A stretch of DNA of 64,000 nt from Rhodocyclaceae bacterium (lineage in GTDB: Bacteria > Pseudomonadota > Gammaproteobacteria > Burkholderiales > Rhodocyclaceae), in the NCBI GenBank assembly GCA_028714035.1, contig JAQTNA010000015.1, forward strand, positions 20,562 to 84,561. The letters are read 5' to 3'. This document shows positions 17,824 to 27,995 of the stretch, in pieces; the first letter of the stretch is position 1, and each line of letters opens with the position of its first letter. A model generated the notes under the pieces. That model was given only the letters and a program-made list of their open reading frames with translations. It was not told where the DNA came from and did no database searches. Position numbers and translations under genes: made by a program.

Positions 17824-18462
17824 ATGGCAAATAGTGAAATCAGCCCGAGCAACGTCGTCAGCGACCTCACGCAGACGCTGCAACGCTTTGATCTGCTCGA
17901 TCTACAGCAATACACCCAGGAAAAATCGTATTCGAGTACGGCGAGCAAGGATTTTCACCTGTTCTACGTGGGGCGCGATGATGTGCATGAGATTCTGAAG
18001 CACATCCAGTCCCGCGTCAGCGTTTCCCTGTACCTGAACATGTTTGGCTTCGACGATGACGAACTGAACGACATCTTGATGACCCAGGCATTGGACCCAA
18101 GCGTCACGATGTTGATTACGCTGGACAGGAGTCAAGCGGGCGGTGTTCATGAGAAGAAGCTGCTGGATTCCGATATCGCGAAGAATCCGACAAGGTTCAA
18201 CACCTATTTTGTCATCGGCCAGTCGGCAACCCACCAGATCAGCCATACGAAGGGCTTTGTCGCCGATGGCAAGGTGGGGGGAGAAGGCTCGACCAACTGG
18301 TCGACCTCCGGCGAGGGCACTTTCGTCCTGAAGGGAAGGCCGGGCGGCCCCGGCTACAAGGCGCAGAACAACACGCAGAGCATTTTCACCGACCCGGATA
18401 CCATCGTCCGATTCCAGACGGAACTGATCGCCGAGCACATGGCGGCAAAACATCAAGGATAA
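17824..18462 (+). CDS. Single-HKD phospholipase D-like protein
   Basis: This 212-residue protein has one PLD catalytic signature near residues 140-160: HTKGFVADGKVGGEGSTN, that is HxK(x4)D followed by GSxN. The start at 17824 has an AGGAGG site. Single-HKD proteins normally dimerise to form one active site and include nucleases (Nuc type) and phosphodiesterases. No signal peptide is seen, so it is probably cytoplasmic. It stands alone beside a decayed toxin-antitoxin pair and ahead of a MITE-like repeat, consistent with an accessory or defence role, but that is inference. Confidence 0.82.
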   Translation: MANSEISPSNVVSDLTQTLQRFDLLDLQQYTQEKSYSSTASKDFHLFYVGRDDVHEILKHIQSRVSVSLYLNMFGFDDDELNDILMTQALDPSVTMLITLDRSQAGGVHEKKLLDSDIAKNPTRFNTYFVIGQSATHQISHTKGFVADGKVGGEGSTNWSTSGEGTFVLKGRPGGPGYKAQNNTQSIFTDPDTIVRFQTELIAEHMAAKHQG

Positions 18463-18484
18463 GCTGGAGAACCCGCGGCCGAGA

Positions 18485-18704
18485 CTAGTAGTCAGTCATG
18501 CTGATTCGCAATGATGTGGGGCCGGCTTCAGCTAGCCCAAAAGTCCCCTCGCCCCGCTTGCGGGGAGAGGGTTAGGGTGAGGGGGGATTGGCCACTGAGT
18601 GCCCCTCACCCCGGCCCTCTCCCCCCTATCGGGGGGAGAGGGAGGTGTAGCCGAGTTACCTTCCTAATCAGGTATCCATTTGATTCAGAATGACTGACTA
18701 CTAG
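18485..18704. repeat. MITE-like element with 23-bp terminal inverted repeats
   Basis: CTAGTAGTCAGTCATGCTGA and the next three bases (18485-18507) match the reverse complement of 18682-18704 at 21 of 23 positions. The 220-bp element has no coding capacity and contains a second palindrome at 18545-18651. It lies directly after the PLD-like gene. No transposase is present, so it would be mobilised in trans. No clear target-site duplication was identified. Confidence 0.7.
18545..18651. repeat. CTCGCCCC...GGGGAGAGGG palindromic repeat, copy 1
   Basis: This is a compound hairpin sequence of the widespread intergenic type with CCCCTCACCCC / CCCTCTCCCC arms. Two inner hairpins (GCCCCGCTTGCGGGG and CCCCCTATCGGGGGG) face each other across a short spacer. 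A second copy, about 100 bases long and of the same organisation, lies at 34908-35007 inside a coding region. Confidence 0.8.
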
Positions 18705-18715
18705 CCTCCAGCCTC

Positions 18716-21700
18716 CTACCTCTGCCGGCCCAGCCATTCGGAGAGCGCGGTGGCGAGTTCCTCGTACCGGGCGTGAGTTTCCTGCCCGGCCTCGGGAGCG
18801 ACAGGCTTCCCGGAGCGAACCAGCCCCTCCAGATCTTCCAGCAAGGCCATCAGCCGCTTGCCCCCCACCTGCCCGGAAAGCCCCCTCGTCACATGAGCCT
18901 GGCGCCGGGCTTCCTCCAGGTCCGACTCAGCCAGCGCCCGGCGGAGGATGGCTATATGTCCGGGCATGTTCTCCAGAACCAGGCCGACCAGCTCGCGAGC
19001 CGTCTCCAGATCGCCCCCCAGGTTGAAGAGCATTTCCTTCTCGTCAAACGTCGCCAGTTTGCCGGTCGCCCCCGCCTCCTGCGACTGCCCTGGCACCACC
19101 TCGTTTCGGGGCGCCGGTGGACTACCTCTGCCCAGCCAGCGCGCGAGGCTGGTTGCCAGTTGCCCGAAGGACAAGGGCTTGGCCAGGTAATCATCCATGC
19201 CGGCCTCGATGCACCTTTCCCGGTCGCCCGTCATGGCATTGGCGGTGAGCGCGACGATCGGAATCGCCACGTGATCCGCCCCACCCTCCCCCGCCCGTAT
19301 GCGCCGCGTGGCGTCGAAACCATCCATCAGCGGCATCTGGCAATCCATCAACACCAGCCCGAAGTGTCCGGCATGCAGGGCATCCAGAGCCTCCCGGCCG
19401 TTCCCGGCCACCTGCGCCGAATAGCCCTGCTTCTTCAGCATCTGCATGACCACTTTCTGGTTGATCTGGTTGTCCTCCACCAGGAGGATGCCACCGGTCG
19501 GCCGCATGGACTCTTCCAGGGTGTGCCGGGTGATGATGGGGACAGTCTGCCCGGCGCCTCTCCCCCGGGCACGCAGGGCCGCGACACAGCGCCTGATGTG
19601 TTCCTCTTTCACGGGCTTGGTCAGGTAGGCATCGAATCCCGCCTTGCGGATGCGTTCCGCATCGCCCCGCATCGCCCGCGAGGTCACCATCACGCAATGG
19701 GTGGATGCGATCAACGGATCGGAATGCACGATACGGCCCAGGGTTTCGCCGTCCATCTCCGGCATGTTCATGTCCATGAGCGCCACCTCGTAGGGCAAGC
19801 CCGCATGAGCCGCCTCGCGCAGAGCCGCCAGGGCCGTTACCCCATCGCCCGCCTCGGCGGTATCGCAACCCCAGCCGTAGAGCATGGATTTCAGGAGCCG
19901 GCGATTGACCTGGTTGTCGTCCACCAGCAATACCCGACAACCCTCCAGGTCACCTTCGGGCAAGGACTGCGGCTCCTGATCCCTGTTCGGCTGCAACTCC
20001 AGCGGAAGCGAGAACCAGAACATGGAGCCCTGGCCGTCCTCGCTCTCCACCCCTATCCGCCCTCCCATGAGTTCCACCAGGTGCCTGGAGATGGACAAAC
20101 CCAGGCCGGTGCCGCCAAACCGGCGCGTCACCGTGGCATCCAGTTGTGTAAAGGGCGCGAACAAGTCGGGAATTCGGCCGGCCGGAATGCCGATACCCGT
20201 GTCCCGCACCTCCCAGCGCACGTTGGTCGGCGGCCCTTCCCCCGGCCGGACGAGGATGCGCACCTCTCCCCGGGCGGTAAACTTGATGCCGTTGGACACC
20301 AGGTTCGTGAGAATCTGGCGCAGGCGCCCGGGATCACCCCGCAGCCGCAGAGGCACGGCCGGATCAATATCGTACGAAAAGCCGATGCCCTTTTCCAGCG
20401 CCTTGATTCTGAGCATGTCGTAGACCTGGGCCACCAGATTGCCCAGATCGAAATCCATGATCTCCAGCTCCATGCGCCCGGCCTCGACCTTGGAAAAGTC
20501 CAGGATGTCGTTGATTACCGCCAGGAGGGACTCGCCGCTGCTGCGGATGATTTCGGCGAACTCCTTCTGCTCGTCGGTGAGCGGCGTATCCAGCAGCAGG
20601 CCGGTCATGCCGATCACCCCGTTCATGGGGGTCCGGATCTCATGGCTCATGTTCGCCAGGAACTGGCTCTTGGCCCGATTGGCGGTTTCCGCCGACTCCT
20701 TGGCCGCGCGGGTTGCCTGAAGGTAGAGCCGGACGGACGCCACGGCGAAGATCAGCATGCCGCCGGCGAGCGCCAACAGCAGGAAAAGCCAGATTCTCTC
20801 CGACTCAACGCGCGCCAACTGCCCCAGAAAACGGGGCACATAGAGCACGATGCCATCTTCCGGCAGGGTCAGGGATTGGAGCAGCAGCGGCTGGTCCCTC
20901 CCCCCGAAATGCAGCAGGCCCGGGTAACGCTCGTCGCCCCAGGGAGAAAGCGGCAGCGGCCGGAACTGGACTTGCTTGTACTGCAACACCTTTTCCGCCT
21001 CGCTCAGGGTCGCGATCCGGCTTCCCGGCAGGGAATTGAGTTCGAAATCCTTGTCCGGACTCAACACGACCACGCCATTGCTGTCGGCCAGGAAGGCCCC
21101 CGCCTGGGCAATCCAGCTGGAGAAACCCGTGATGTTCCGCTTCACCACCACCGCCCCCAGGAAGCGCCCATTCTCGGAAACCGGGTAGGAATAGAACAGG
21201 CCTGGTATCCGGGTGGCACGGCCCACTGCATATTGCCGGCCGCGCTCGCCCTGGCTAGCCTGGCGGAAATACTGCCGATCCGCGTAGCTGATGCCCACGA
21301 AACTTTCCGGCTTGTCCGCATTGCTGGCGGCGATGCAGTCGCCGTGCGCGTTGATGAGCCAGACCACGTCAGCCCGATGGCTCTCGGCCTCGACGGCGAG
21401 ATATTGGTCCAGCGTCGCAAGCGATGCCTCGCGCGTCCAACGCCTTTGCCTTTCATCCTTGTCGGATGGCGTCGCGGCGTTGGTCTGGTACCGCTTCAGC
21501 GCCGTGTGCACCGCCTCATCGTGGGACAAGGCACGGGGGATACCCTGCAACAGTTCTATGCTCTGACGGATGTTTGCGCCGACAGTCCGAACCTGCTCCT
21601 CCACCAACCGGGTCTCTTCATGGTAGATGCGTTGCGCCATGTGTTCGCTGTACTGGCCAGCCCCCAGCCAGGCACAGACGATCCAGCAGGCCACCAAGAC

Positions 21701-22513
21701 ACCGGGCGTCCGATAGGTCCGCGTCTGGAGGGAGAAAGCGGCCTTGCGGGCGAGGATGGCGGCGATGGTGACGACGATGATGCCCGCCGTGGCAAACAAC
21801 ATCACGGCAGCCATGAGCGTCGGCGTCAGCGGTGAATCGGACGTCGCGCCGTCCCCTTCCCGGATGAAATAGGCCGCGGCCATGGCCGTATAGTGCATGC
21901 CGGAAATCGCCAGGCCCATGACCGTTGCGCCGGCCAGAAGACCCGAAGATTGTCCCCGGATGACCCAGCCCTGGAGGCGGAACTTGAGCCAGAGGGCAAG
22001 CGTGGCCAGGGCCACGGCAACGACCAGGGATAGCAGGAAAAGGGACAGATCGTAGCGCACGATGCCGTCCAGGCGCATGGCCGCCATGCCGGAGTAGTGC
22101 ATGGCGCCGATACCCGCCCCCATCAACAGCCCCCCCATCCCCAGGCGCAGGAGGGAAATGGCGGAACGCGCGATCAGGGACAGGGCCAGTGTGCTGGCGA
22201 GGATCGCGGGAATGATGGAGAAAAGAGTGAGCCCCGGCGTGTATCCGGTCCTGCAGGGCAGGCTGAACGCCAGCATGCCCACGAAATGCATGGTCCAGAC
22301 ACCGATCCCCATGGCGAAACCGCCGGCCGCCAGCCAGCGGCGACGAGACCGGAGGTTCCCGGGATCGGCCAGAAACTCCGCCGCCTGGAATGCCGCATAG
22401 GAGGCGAAGATCGCGATGGCGACGGAGAAGGCGACGAGCAGCGGGTCGTAATGCCCGGAATACAGCAGGCTCGAGTCCGGGGGCGTGCTGAGCAGAGGAA
22501 GCGCCGACCACAT
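18716..22513 (-). CDS. MHYT-Cache hybrid histidine kinase with two receivers and Hpt
   Basis: This 1265-residue membrane sensor has an N-terminal seven-helix MHYT domain with its three signature repeats MHFVGM (75-80), MHYSGM and MHYTAM. Those residues are proposed to bind a metal that senses O2, CO or NO. A Cache-like periplasmic region (about 305-565) and a membrane helix follow. Then come HisKA with His624 in [10 protein letters not shown], an ATPase domain, two receivers (Asp914 and Asp1058) and a C-terminal Hpt domain whose motif reads AHVTRGLSG rather than HTLKGS. The start at 22513 is chosen over one 14 codons upstream because of the AGGGTGA site. No partner regulator is adjacent. Confidence 0.92.
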   Translation of the reverse strand: MWSALPLLSTPPDSSLLYSGHYDPLLVAFSVAIAIFASYAAFQAAEFLADPGNLRSRRRWLAAGGFAMGIGVWTMHFVGMLAFSLPCRTGYTPGLTLFSIIPAILASTLALSLIARSAISLLRLGMGGLLMGAGIGAMHYSGMAAMRLDGIVRYDLSLFLLSLVVAVALATLALWLKFRLQGWVIRGQSSGLLAGATVMGLAISGMHYTAMAAAYFIREGDGATSDSPLTPTLMAAVMLFATAGIIVVTIAAILARKAAFSLQTRTYRTPGVLVACWIVCAWLGAGQYSEHMAQRIYHEETRLVEEQVRTVGANIRQSIELLQGIPRALSHDEAVHTALKRYQTNAATPSDKDERQRRWTREASLATLDQYLAVEAESHRADVVWLINAHGDCIAASNADKPESFVGISYADRQYFRQASQGERGRQYAVGRATRIPGLFYSYPVSENGRFLGAVVVKRNITGFSSWIAQAGAFLADSNGVVVLSPDKDFELNSLPGSRIATLSEAEKVLQYKQVQFRPLPLSPWGDERYPGLLHFGGRDQPLLLQSLTLPEDGIVLYVPRFLGQLARVESERIWLFLLLALAGGMLIFAVASVRLYLQATRAAKESAETANRAKSQFLANMSHEIRTPMNGVIGMTGLLLDTPLTDEQKEFAEIIRSSGESLLAVINDILDFSKVEAGRMELEIMDFDLGNLVAQVYDMLRIKALEKGIGFSYDIDPAVPLRLRGDPGRLRQILTNLVSNGIKFTARGEVRILVRPGEGPPTNVRWEVRDTGIGIPAGRIPDLFAPFTQLDATVTRRFGGTGLGLSISRHLVELMGGRIGVESEDGQGSMFWFSLPLELQPNRDQEPQSLPEGDLEGCRVLLVDDNQVNRRLLKSMLYGWGCDTAEAGDGVTALAALREAAHAGLPYEVALMDMNMPEMDGETLGRIVHSDPLIASTHCVMVTSRAMRGDAERIRKAGFDAYLTKPVKEEHIRRCVAALRARGRGAGQTVPIITRHTLEESMRPTGGILLVEDNQINQKVVMQMLKKQGYSAQVAGNGREALDALHAGHFGLVLMDCQMPLMDGFDATRRIRAGEGGADHVAIPIVALTANAMTGDRERCIEAGMDDYLAKPLSFGQLATSLARWLGRGSPPAPRNEVVPGQSQEAGATGKLATFDEKEMLFNLGGDLETARELVGLVLENMPGHIAILRRALAESDLEEARRQAHVTRGLSGQVGGKRLMALLEDLEGLVRSGKPVAPEAGQETHARYEELATALSEWLGRQR

Positions 22514-22533
22514 GGTTTCACCCTGCAAACAAC

Positions 22534-22780
22534 GAATTGAACCGCAAAGACGCAAAGGCGCAGAGAAAATCCCTATCCATCAGAGTCTCGACACCGGCCG
22601 GGGCCGCATGCAGTTCGCTATAAACCATTGTTGTCTCTATTTTCGGGTGTCTTGTCGTTTGGCCACGTGGGTTGCATGGCGAACAACAGTCGGATTCTAA
22701 CCCCCGGCCAGAAATATAGTCGTGGAAACCTGCGCGCCGACGTATTTTTCTCTGCGCCTTTAGCGTCTTTGCGGTTCAAA
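22534..22780. repeat. GAACCGCAAAGACGCAAAGGCGCAGAG inverted-repeat element
   Basis: Two arms of about 36 bases (22534-22569 and 22745-22780) are inverted copies with one or two differences and enclose 175 bases without a gene. The core GAACCGCAAAGACGC recurs, with variation, at 36.0, 38.6 and 54.2 kb. It fills most of the 348-base gap between the kinase gene and the Ala/Lys-rich gene. Confidence 0.8.
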
Positions 22781-22805
22781 CTGCTTCTTGCACGCCCCAG
22801 CAGGC

Positions 22806-22838
22806 GAAAAAAATCGGCAGGGCCGAAACCCTGCCGAT
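22806..22838 (-). terminator. Rho-independent terminator after the Ala/Lys-rich gene
   Basis: A perfect 10-bp stem (ATCGGCAGGG at 22813-22822 with 22829-22838) is followed on the minus strand by a run of seven T (22812-22807 and adjacent). It lies 24 bases after the stop of the small gene. Confidence 0.88.
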
Positions 22839-22861
22839 CTTCGGACGAAGGTCCGCGCCGA

Positions 22862-23092
22862 TTACTTGGCGGGAGCGGCGTCGGCCTTGGGGGCAGCTTC
22901 GGCCTTGGCAGCCTTCTTGGCGTGCTTCTTGGCGTGGTGCTTCTTGGCCTTCTTGACCTTCTTGGGGGCAGCGGCTTCGGCAGCGGGGGCGCTGGCAGCG
23001 GGCGCAGCGGCGGTGGCGGGTGCCATGTCAGCGGCGAAGGCGGTAGTGGCGGCAAACAGGCCGGCGACCAGCAGGGACAGGAGCTTGTTCAT
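22862..23092 (-). CDS. Small exported Ala/Lys-rich basic protein
   Basis: This 76-residue protein has a clear signal peptide (MNKLLSLLVAGLFAATTAFA) and then low-complexity Ala/Pro and Lys/His-rich sequence (KKVKKAKKHHAKKHAKK). A good AGAGGA ribosome site and its own terminator support a real gene. Similar short basic periplasmic proteins are common in betaproteobacteria and uncharacterised; metal binding through the histidines or interaction with acidic polymers is possible. It is monocistronic. Confidence 0.75.
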   Translation of the reverse strand: MNKLLSLLVAGLFAATTAFAADMAPATAAAPAASAPAAEAAAPKKVKKAKKHHAKKHAKKAAKAEAAPKADAAPAK

Positions 23093-23340
23093 GATTTATC
23101 CTCTTCAAGTAGTTGATGTTCTCTGACACGGGGTCCGGTTTTGGCTGTGTGTCACTCTCAATAACGCGGCACGAGAGGCCCGGTTGACGGAATGGAAAAA
23201 TATGCCCGGGCACGCCCACGCCAGACAGGGCACAGCCGGGCCGTGACATCGGCGTATGCCACACGCGGCGCGGCGGCGACGCGAAGAGGACGCGAAAGGC
23301 CGTCGGGTGCGAAATGAAGAGAAGGGAATGGAAGGGTGGC

Positions 23341-23433
23341 GAGCCGGACCCCCGGCACTTGCAGAAAGCGGCTGTGGCTGCTTCCTTCCGGACCTGACCA
23401 GGTTGACCACGCTGCAATGCGGGGAGGCCCGCC
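23341..23433 (-). ncRNA. ffs: Signal recognition particle RNA (4.5S, small bacterial type)
   Basis: On the minus strand the sequence GGTCAGGTCCGGAAGGAAGC contains the universally conserved SRP RNA apical motif, with asymmetric and symmetric loops. Flanking segments pair as a long hairpin: CCCCGCA near the 5' end with TGCCGGGGG near the 3' end. Length of about 93 matches bacterial 4.5S RNA, which binds Ffh to direct membrane-protein targeting. The ends are estimated from the pairing. Confidence 0.93.
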
Positions 23434-23479
23434 ACGGCGCGGATTCTACCAGAAGCACAAGCGCAGAATCCGGAACATC

Positions 23480-23508
23480 AAAAAAAACGCCCCGCTGGAG
23501 CGGGGCGT
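23480..23508 (-). terminator. Rho-independent terminator of the HU gene
   Basis: A perfect 10-bp stem ACGCCCCGCT (23487-23496) with 23499-23508 is followed on the minus strand by eight T. It lies 24 bases after the HU stop and upstream of the SRP RNA gene. Confidence 0.92.
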
Positions 23509-23532
23509 CTTTCAATCGTTCAGACCCGGCAA

Positions 23533-23805
23533 TTACTTGACGGCGTCCTTCAGACTCTTGCCCGCCTGGAACTTGGGGACCCGGGAAGCGGGAATTTCCA
23601 AAGGAGCACCGGTCTTGGGATTACGACCGGTGCGGGCGGCACGCTCGGACACGCTGAAGGTGCCGAAACCCACCATCACCACCGGCTCGCCCATGCGCAG
23701 GGAATTGGTGATGCCGGTAACGAAGGCCTCAAACGCCAGGTTCGCGGCCGCCTTGGTGATGCCGGCCGAGCTGGCCACGTGATCAATCAGTTCCGATTTA
23801 TTCAT
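23533..23805 (-). CDS. hupB: DNA-binding protein HU
   Basis: The protein is 90 residues, the normal HU length, beginning MNKSELIDHVASSAGI. The DNA-binding beta-arm sequence RAARTGRNPKTG is intact, and the C-terminal helix FQAGKSLKDAVK follows. HU dimers bend and compact DNA in the nucleoid. Its location directly downstream of lon, with a separate terminator on each side, is a common proteobacterial arrangement. Confidence 0.97.
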   Translation of the reverse strand: MNKSELIDHVASSAGITKAAANLAFEAFVTGITNSLRMGEPVVMVGFGTFSVSERAARTGRNPKTGAPLEIPASRVPKFQAGKSLKDAVK

Positions 23806-23873
23806 TTCACTCCCCAGTTTGAAATGGATGAGCCGGCTCCAGGCCGACCCATGTTTATGGTTTACACCCCTAC

Positions 23874-23899
23874 GAAAGCGGGAGGTCTATGCCTCCCGC
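23874..23899 (-). terminator. Probable terminator downstream of lon
   Basis: The perfect 8-bp stem GCGGGAGG (23878-23885) with 23892-23899 has a 6-base loop and is followed on the minus strand by TTTCGT. The T-run is short, so termination may be partial. It lies 84 bases past the lon stop. Confidence 0.6.
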
Positions 23900-23982
23900 C
23901 CATCCACCGGTAGCGGCCTGCCGAACCCGTGTCTCAACCCGAACCCGGAGAACCGCCACTGGCGCTATTTTTTCACACTTTT

Positions 23983-26406
23983 TCAGTGTGTGACTAGCGT
24001 TGTCGCAGGAGTTTCAGCGGCAGCGGGCACGGCAGCGGCCACCGGTGCGGCTTCCAGCGGGTCAGGAAGGGCTTCCGGCTTTCTTTCCAGCGCCAGCGCC
24101 AGCACCTGATCAATCCACTTCACCGGCACGATTTCGAGCTTGCCCTTGATGTTATCCGGGATATCGGTCAGATCCTTGACGTTCTCCTCCGGAATCAGGG
24201 CCACCTGGATGCCGCCGCGATGGGCCGCCAGCAGCTTCTCCTTCAGGCCGCCGATGGGCAGCACCTCGCCGCGCAGGGTGATCTCGCCGGTCATGGCCAC
24301 GTCGGCGCGCACCGGGATGCCGGTGAGCACCGACACCAGGGCCGTGCACATGGCGACGCCTGCGGAAGGGCCATCCTTGGGCGTGGCGCCCTCGGGCAGG
24401 TGGATGTGGATGTCGTTCTTCTGGTAGAAGTCGTCCGCGATGCCCAGGGACTTGCTGCGCTTCCGGACGACGGTCAGGGCCGCCTGGATGGACTCCTGCA
24501 TCACGTCGCCCAGCTTGCCGGTGGTCATGGTCTTGCCCTTGCCGGGTACCACCACCGCCTCGATGGTGAGCAGTTCGCCCCCCACTTCGGTCCAGGCGAG
24601 ACCCGTGACCTGACCCACCTGGTTGACTTTCTCCGCGATACCGTAGGAGTAGCGGCGCACACCCAGGAACTTGTCCAGGTTCTTGGCATTCACCACCAGC
24701 TTGCTGCTGCGCTTCTTCAGCACCAGGGACTTCACCACCTTGCGGCAGATCTTGGAGACCTCCCGTTCCATGCTGCGCACGCCCGCTTCCCGGGTGTAAT
24801 AGCGCACGATGTCGCGCAGGGCATCCTCGGTCACGGCCAGTTCTTCCCGCTTCAGACCATTGTTCTTGATCTGCTTGGGCAGGAGGTAGCGCTGGGCGAT
24901 GTTGACCTTCTCCTCCTCCGTGTAGCCGGAGAGGCGGATGACCTCCATGCGGTCCAGGAGCGCGGCGGGGATGTTCAGGGTGTTGGCCGTGGCTACGAAC
25001 ATCACGTCCGACAGGTCGTATTCCACCTCGATGTAGTGATCCACGAAGGTGCTGTTCTGCTCCGGGTCCAGCACTTCCAGCAGGGCGGACGAGGGATCGC
25101 CGCGGAAGTCCTGGCCCATCTTGTCCACTTCGTCCAGCAGGAAGAGCGGATTCCGCACCGCAACCTTGGTCATGTTCTGCAGGATCTTGCCCGGCATGGA
25201 ACCGATGTAGGTGCGGCGATGGCCCCGGATCTCGGCCTCGTCCCGCACACCGCCGAGCGACATGCGCACGAACTTGCGGTTGGTGGCGCGGGCGATGGAC
25301 TGCCCGAGCGAGGTCTTGCCCACGCCGGGGGGGCCCACCAGGCACAGGATGGGGGCCTTCAGCTTGTCCACCCGCTGCTGCACGGCCAGGTATTCCAGGA
25401 TGCGTTCCTTGACTTTCTCCAGGCCGTAATGATCCTTCTCCAGCACCTTTTCCGCAGCGCCCAGATCCTTGCTGATGCGGCTCTTCTTCTTCCACGGCAG
25501 GCCGACCATGGCCTCGATGTAGTTCCTGACCACCGTGGCCTCGGCGGACATGGGAGACATCAGGCGCAGCTTCTTCAGCTCCGACTCCGCCTTGGAGAGG
25601 GCCTCCTTGGTCATGCCGGCGGCCTTGATCTTCTTCTCCATCTCCTCCATGTCGGCGCCATCCTCGCCCTCGCCCAGCTCCTTCTGGATGGCCTTGACCT
25701 GTTCGTTCAGGTAGTACTCGCGCTGGCTCTTCTCCATCTGGCGCTTGACGCGGCCGCGGATACGCTTTTCCACCTGGAGGATGTCCAGTTCCGTCTCCAC
25801 CTGGCCGAGAATGCGTTCCAGGCGCTCATAGACGTCGCTGATTTCCAGGATTTCCTGCTTCTGCTCGATCTTGAGCGGCAGGTGGGCGGCGATGGTATCC
25901 GCCAGGCGGCCGGCATCCTCGATGCCCGCCAGCGACGTGAGAATTTCCGGCGGAATCTTCTTGTTCAGTTTGACGTACTGATCGAACTGGGCGATCAGCG
26001 CCCGGCGCATGGCCTCGATCTCGTGGCTCTCCTCGGCTTCCGCCGGGATGGGCATGACCGTGGCGGTAAACAGGCTATGCAGATCCTGGACATCTTCCAC
26101 CCGAGCCCGCTGCACGCCCTCCACCAGCACCTTCACGGTACCGTCGGGCAGCTTCAGCATCTGCAGGATGTTGGACACGCAGCCGATGGCGTAGAGATCC
26201 TCCGCGACCGGTTCATCCTTGGCGGCGGATTTCTGGGCCACCAGCAGGATGCCCTTGCCCGCCTCCATGGCGTTCTCAAGGGCCTTGATGGACTTGGGCC
26301 TTCCCACGAACAGCGGGATGACCATGTGGGGGAACACCACCACGTCCCGCAGAGGCAGGAGCGGCAGTTCGGTTCTCTCTTGGGGAAGATCAAACGCGCC
26401 AGACAT
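23983..26406 (-). CDS. lon: ATP-dependent protease Lon
   Basis: This 807-residue cytoplasmic AAA+ protease degrades misfolded and regulatory proteins. The N-terminal substrate domain, an AAA+ module with Walker [12 protein letters not shown], and the C-terminal protease domain are complete. The catalytic dyad is Ser681 ([11 protein letters not shown]) and Lys724 ([14 protein letters not shown]). The C-terminal tail is rich in Ala/Pro. A good AAGGAA site precedes the ATG and a sigma-32-like promoter lies just upstream. The gene sits between clpX and hupB in the conserved tig-clpP-clpX-lon-hupB order. Confidence 0.98.
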   Translation of the reverse strand: MSGAFDLPQERTELPLLPLRDVVVFPHMVIPLFVGRPKSIKALENAMEAGKGILLVAQKSAAKDEPVAEDLYAIGCVSNILQMLKLPDGTVKVLVEGVQRARVEDVQDLHSLFTATVMPIPAEAEESHEIEAMRRALIAQFDQYVKLNKKIPPEILTSLAGIEDAGRLADTIAAHLPLKIEQKQEILEISDVYERLERILGQVETELDILQVEKRIRGRVKRQMEKSQREYYLNEQVKAIQKELGEGEDGADMEEMEKKIKAAGMTKEALSKAESELKKLRLMSPMSAEATVVRNYIEAMVGLPWKKKSRISKDLGAAEKVLEKDHYGLEKVKERILEYLAVQQRVDKLKAPILCLVGPPGVGKTSLGQSIARATNRKFVRMSLGGVRDEAEIRGHRRTYIGSMPGKILQNMTKVAVRNPLFLLDEVDKMGQDFRGDPSSALLEVLDPEQNSTFVDHYIEVEYDLSDVMFVATANTLNIPAALLDRMEVIRLSGYTEEEKVNIAQRYLLPKQIKNNGLKREELAVTEDALRDIVRYYTREAGVRSMEREVSKICRKVVKSLVLKKRSSKLVVNAKNLDKFLGVRRYSYGIAEKVNQVGQVTGLAWTEVGGELLTIEAVVVPGKGKTMTTGKLGDVMQESIQAALTVVRKRSKSLGIADDFYQKNDIHIHLPEGATPKDGPSAGVAMCTALVSVLTGIPVRADVAMTGEITLRGEVLPIGGLKEKLLAAHRGGIQVALIPEENVKDLTDIPDNIKGKLEIVPVKWIDQVLALALERKPEALPDPLEAAPVAAAVPAAAETPATTLVTH

Positions 26407-26438
26407 GATTGTTTTCCTTATGGTGAGCGGTAAAGCCT

Positions 26439-26467
26439 ACATTGGGGGCTGTTGCACCCATTTCAAC
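26439..26467 (-). promoter_or_regulatory. Sigma-32-like heat-shock promoter of lon
   Basis: On the minus strand GTTGAAA (26467-26461) is followed after 13 bases by CCCCAATGT (26447-26439), close to the heat-shock consensus CTTGAAA-N11-15-CCCCATNT. It ends 33 bases before the lon ATG. Lon is a known sigma-32 target in other proteobacteria, so the assignment is well supported. Confidence 0.7.
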
Positions 26468-26576
26468 CCAAAAACTGCGGTTGACCGCCATTCAGCTTGT
26501 AAGAATTGCGCCAGACCCGGGACGCATTCGCATGGTAACCCAAGAAACGAGGGGGTGGACACCGGGAAAAGGAGGG

Positions 26577-26617
26577 AAAAAACCCGCTCAAACCGGCATT
26601 TCATCGGTCGGAACGGG
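26577..26617 (-). terminator. Rho-independent terminator of tig-clpP-clpX
   Basis: A 13-position stem with one mismatch and wobbles (26583-26595 with 26605-26617) is followed on the minus strand by six T (26582-26577). It lies 48 bases past the clpX stop. A second GC-rich hairpin without a T-run lies closer to the stop, at 26626-26654. Confidence 0.75.
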
Positions 26618-26664
26618 TCGAGGCGCCCGGCCAGTCCGTCGCGGACCGGCCGGGACCGGCTGAT

Positions 26665-27948
26665 TCAGTTGGCGCCGGAGACCTTGGGCTGGTCGGCGTA
26701 GAGGAGGATGGGCTTCGTGCCGCCATCCACCATGCCTTCGTCAATCACGACCTTGGTCACGTTCTCCATGTTCGGCAGATCGAACATGGTATCCAGCAGG
26801 CATTGTTCCAGGATGGAACGCAGCCCGCGGGCGCCGGTCTTGCGCTTCAAGGCTCGCTTGGCGATGGCCTGAAGGGCCGAGGGGCGCACCTCCAGTTCAA
26901 CCCCCTCCATGGAGAAGAGCTTCTGGTACTGCTTGATGAGCGCGTTCTTGGGCTCGATCAGGATCTCCACCAAGGCCTTCTCGTCCAGTTCCTGAAGCGT
27001 GGCGACCACCGGCAGGCGACCGACGAACTCGGGAATGAGGCCAAACTTGATCAGGTCCTCGGGCTCGACGGTACGCAGGATCTCGCCCACTTCCTTCTTG
27101 TCGTCCTTGCTCTTGACCTTGGCGCCAAAGCCGATGCCACCCTTCTCGGAACGATTGCGGATCACCTTTTCCAGGCCATCGAAGGCGCCGCCACAGACGA
27201 ACAGGATGTTGGTGGTATCCACCTGAACGAAGTCCTGGTTCGGGTGCTTCCTCCCGCCCTGGGGCGGCACCGAGGCGACGGTGCCCTCGATCAGTTTCAG
27301 GAGCGCCTGCTGCACGCCCTCCCCCGATACGTCCCGGGTGATGGAAGGGTTGTCCGACTTCCGGGAAATCTTGTCAATCTCGTCAATGTAGACGATGCCC
27401 TGCTGGGCCTTGTCCACCTCGTAGTCGCACTTCTGCAGGAGCTTCTGGATGATGTTCTCCACGTCCTCGCCGACATAGCCCGCTTCGGTGAGGGTCGTGG
27501 CATCCGCCATGACGAAGGGCACGTTCAGGAGCCGCGCCAGGGTCTGGGCCAGGAGGGTCTTGCCCGAACCGGTGGGGCCGATGAGCAGGATGTTGCTCTT
27601 GGACAGCTCCACCTCGTCGCCCTTGCTACCCTTGGCGATGTGGCGCAGGCGCTTGTAGTGGTTATAGACCGCGACGGAGAGGATGCGCTTGGCCGTGGGC
27701 TGCCCGATCACGTACTGGTCCAGGATGGCGCAGATTTCCTTGGGGGTGGGCAGATCGGACTTGTTGGCTCCGCCCTTGCCACCCTGGTCGCTACTCACTT
27801 CATCACGGATGATGTCGTTGCACAGGTCTATGCACTCATCGCAGATGAATACGGACGGTCCCGCGATGAGCTTCTTCACCTCGTGCTGGCTCTTGCCGCA
27901 GAAGGAGCAGTAGAGCAGCTTTTCGCCGCCGGATTTTCTCTCTGCCAT
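26665..27948 (-). CDS. clpX: ClpXP protease ATP-binding subunit ClpX
   Basis: This 427-residue AAA+ unfoldase delivers substrates to ClpP. The N-terminal zinc-binding domain has its four cysteines (CSFCGKS and CDEC). Walker A is [12 protein letters not shown] near residue 119, Walker B is VYIDEIDKI, and the ClpP-docking region is present. Length and motifs are normal. It follows clpP by 47 bases in the operon tig-clpP-clpX. Confidence 0.98.
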   Translation of the reverse strand: MAERKSGGEKLLYCSFCGKSQHEVKKLIAGPSVFICDECIDLCNDIIRDEVSSDQGGKGGANKSDLPTPKEICAILDQYVIGQPTAKRILSVAVYNHYKRLRHIAKGSKGDEVELSKSNILLIGPTGSGKTLLAQTLARLLNVPFVMADATTLTEAGYVGEDVENIIQKLLQKCDYEVDKAQQGIVYIDEIDKISRKSDNPSITRDVSGEGVQQALLKLIEGTVASVPPQGGRKHPNQDFVQVDTTNILFVCGGAFDGLEKVIRNRSEKGGIGFGAKVKSKDDKKEVGEILRTVEPEDLIKFGLIPEFVGRLPVVATLQELDEKALVEILIEPKNALIKQYQKLFSMEGVELEVRPSALQAIAKRALKRKTGARGLRSILEQCLLDTMFDLPNMENVTKVVIDEGMVDGGTKPILLYADQPKVSGAN

Positions 27949-27995
27949 TTTTATGTTCTCTCTGTTGTTCTCTCGGACACCATGGGAGCCCGTAC

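Noticed and set aside
18773..21835. 1020-residue open frame antisense to the MHYT kinase gene
   Set aside because: Shadow of a fully motif-supported gene; no recognisable domain or ribosome site.
23972..23990. Hairpin CACACTTTTTCAGTGTG at the lon stop as the lon terminator
   Set aside because: On the lon strand it is followed by A rather than T, and it overlaps the stop codon; the hairpin at 23878-23899 is a better candidate.
24220..26433. 737-residue open frame antisense to lon
   Set aside because: Low-complexity His/Leu-rich translation opposite an intact Lon coding sequence.
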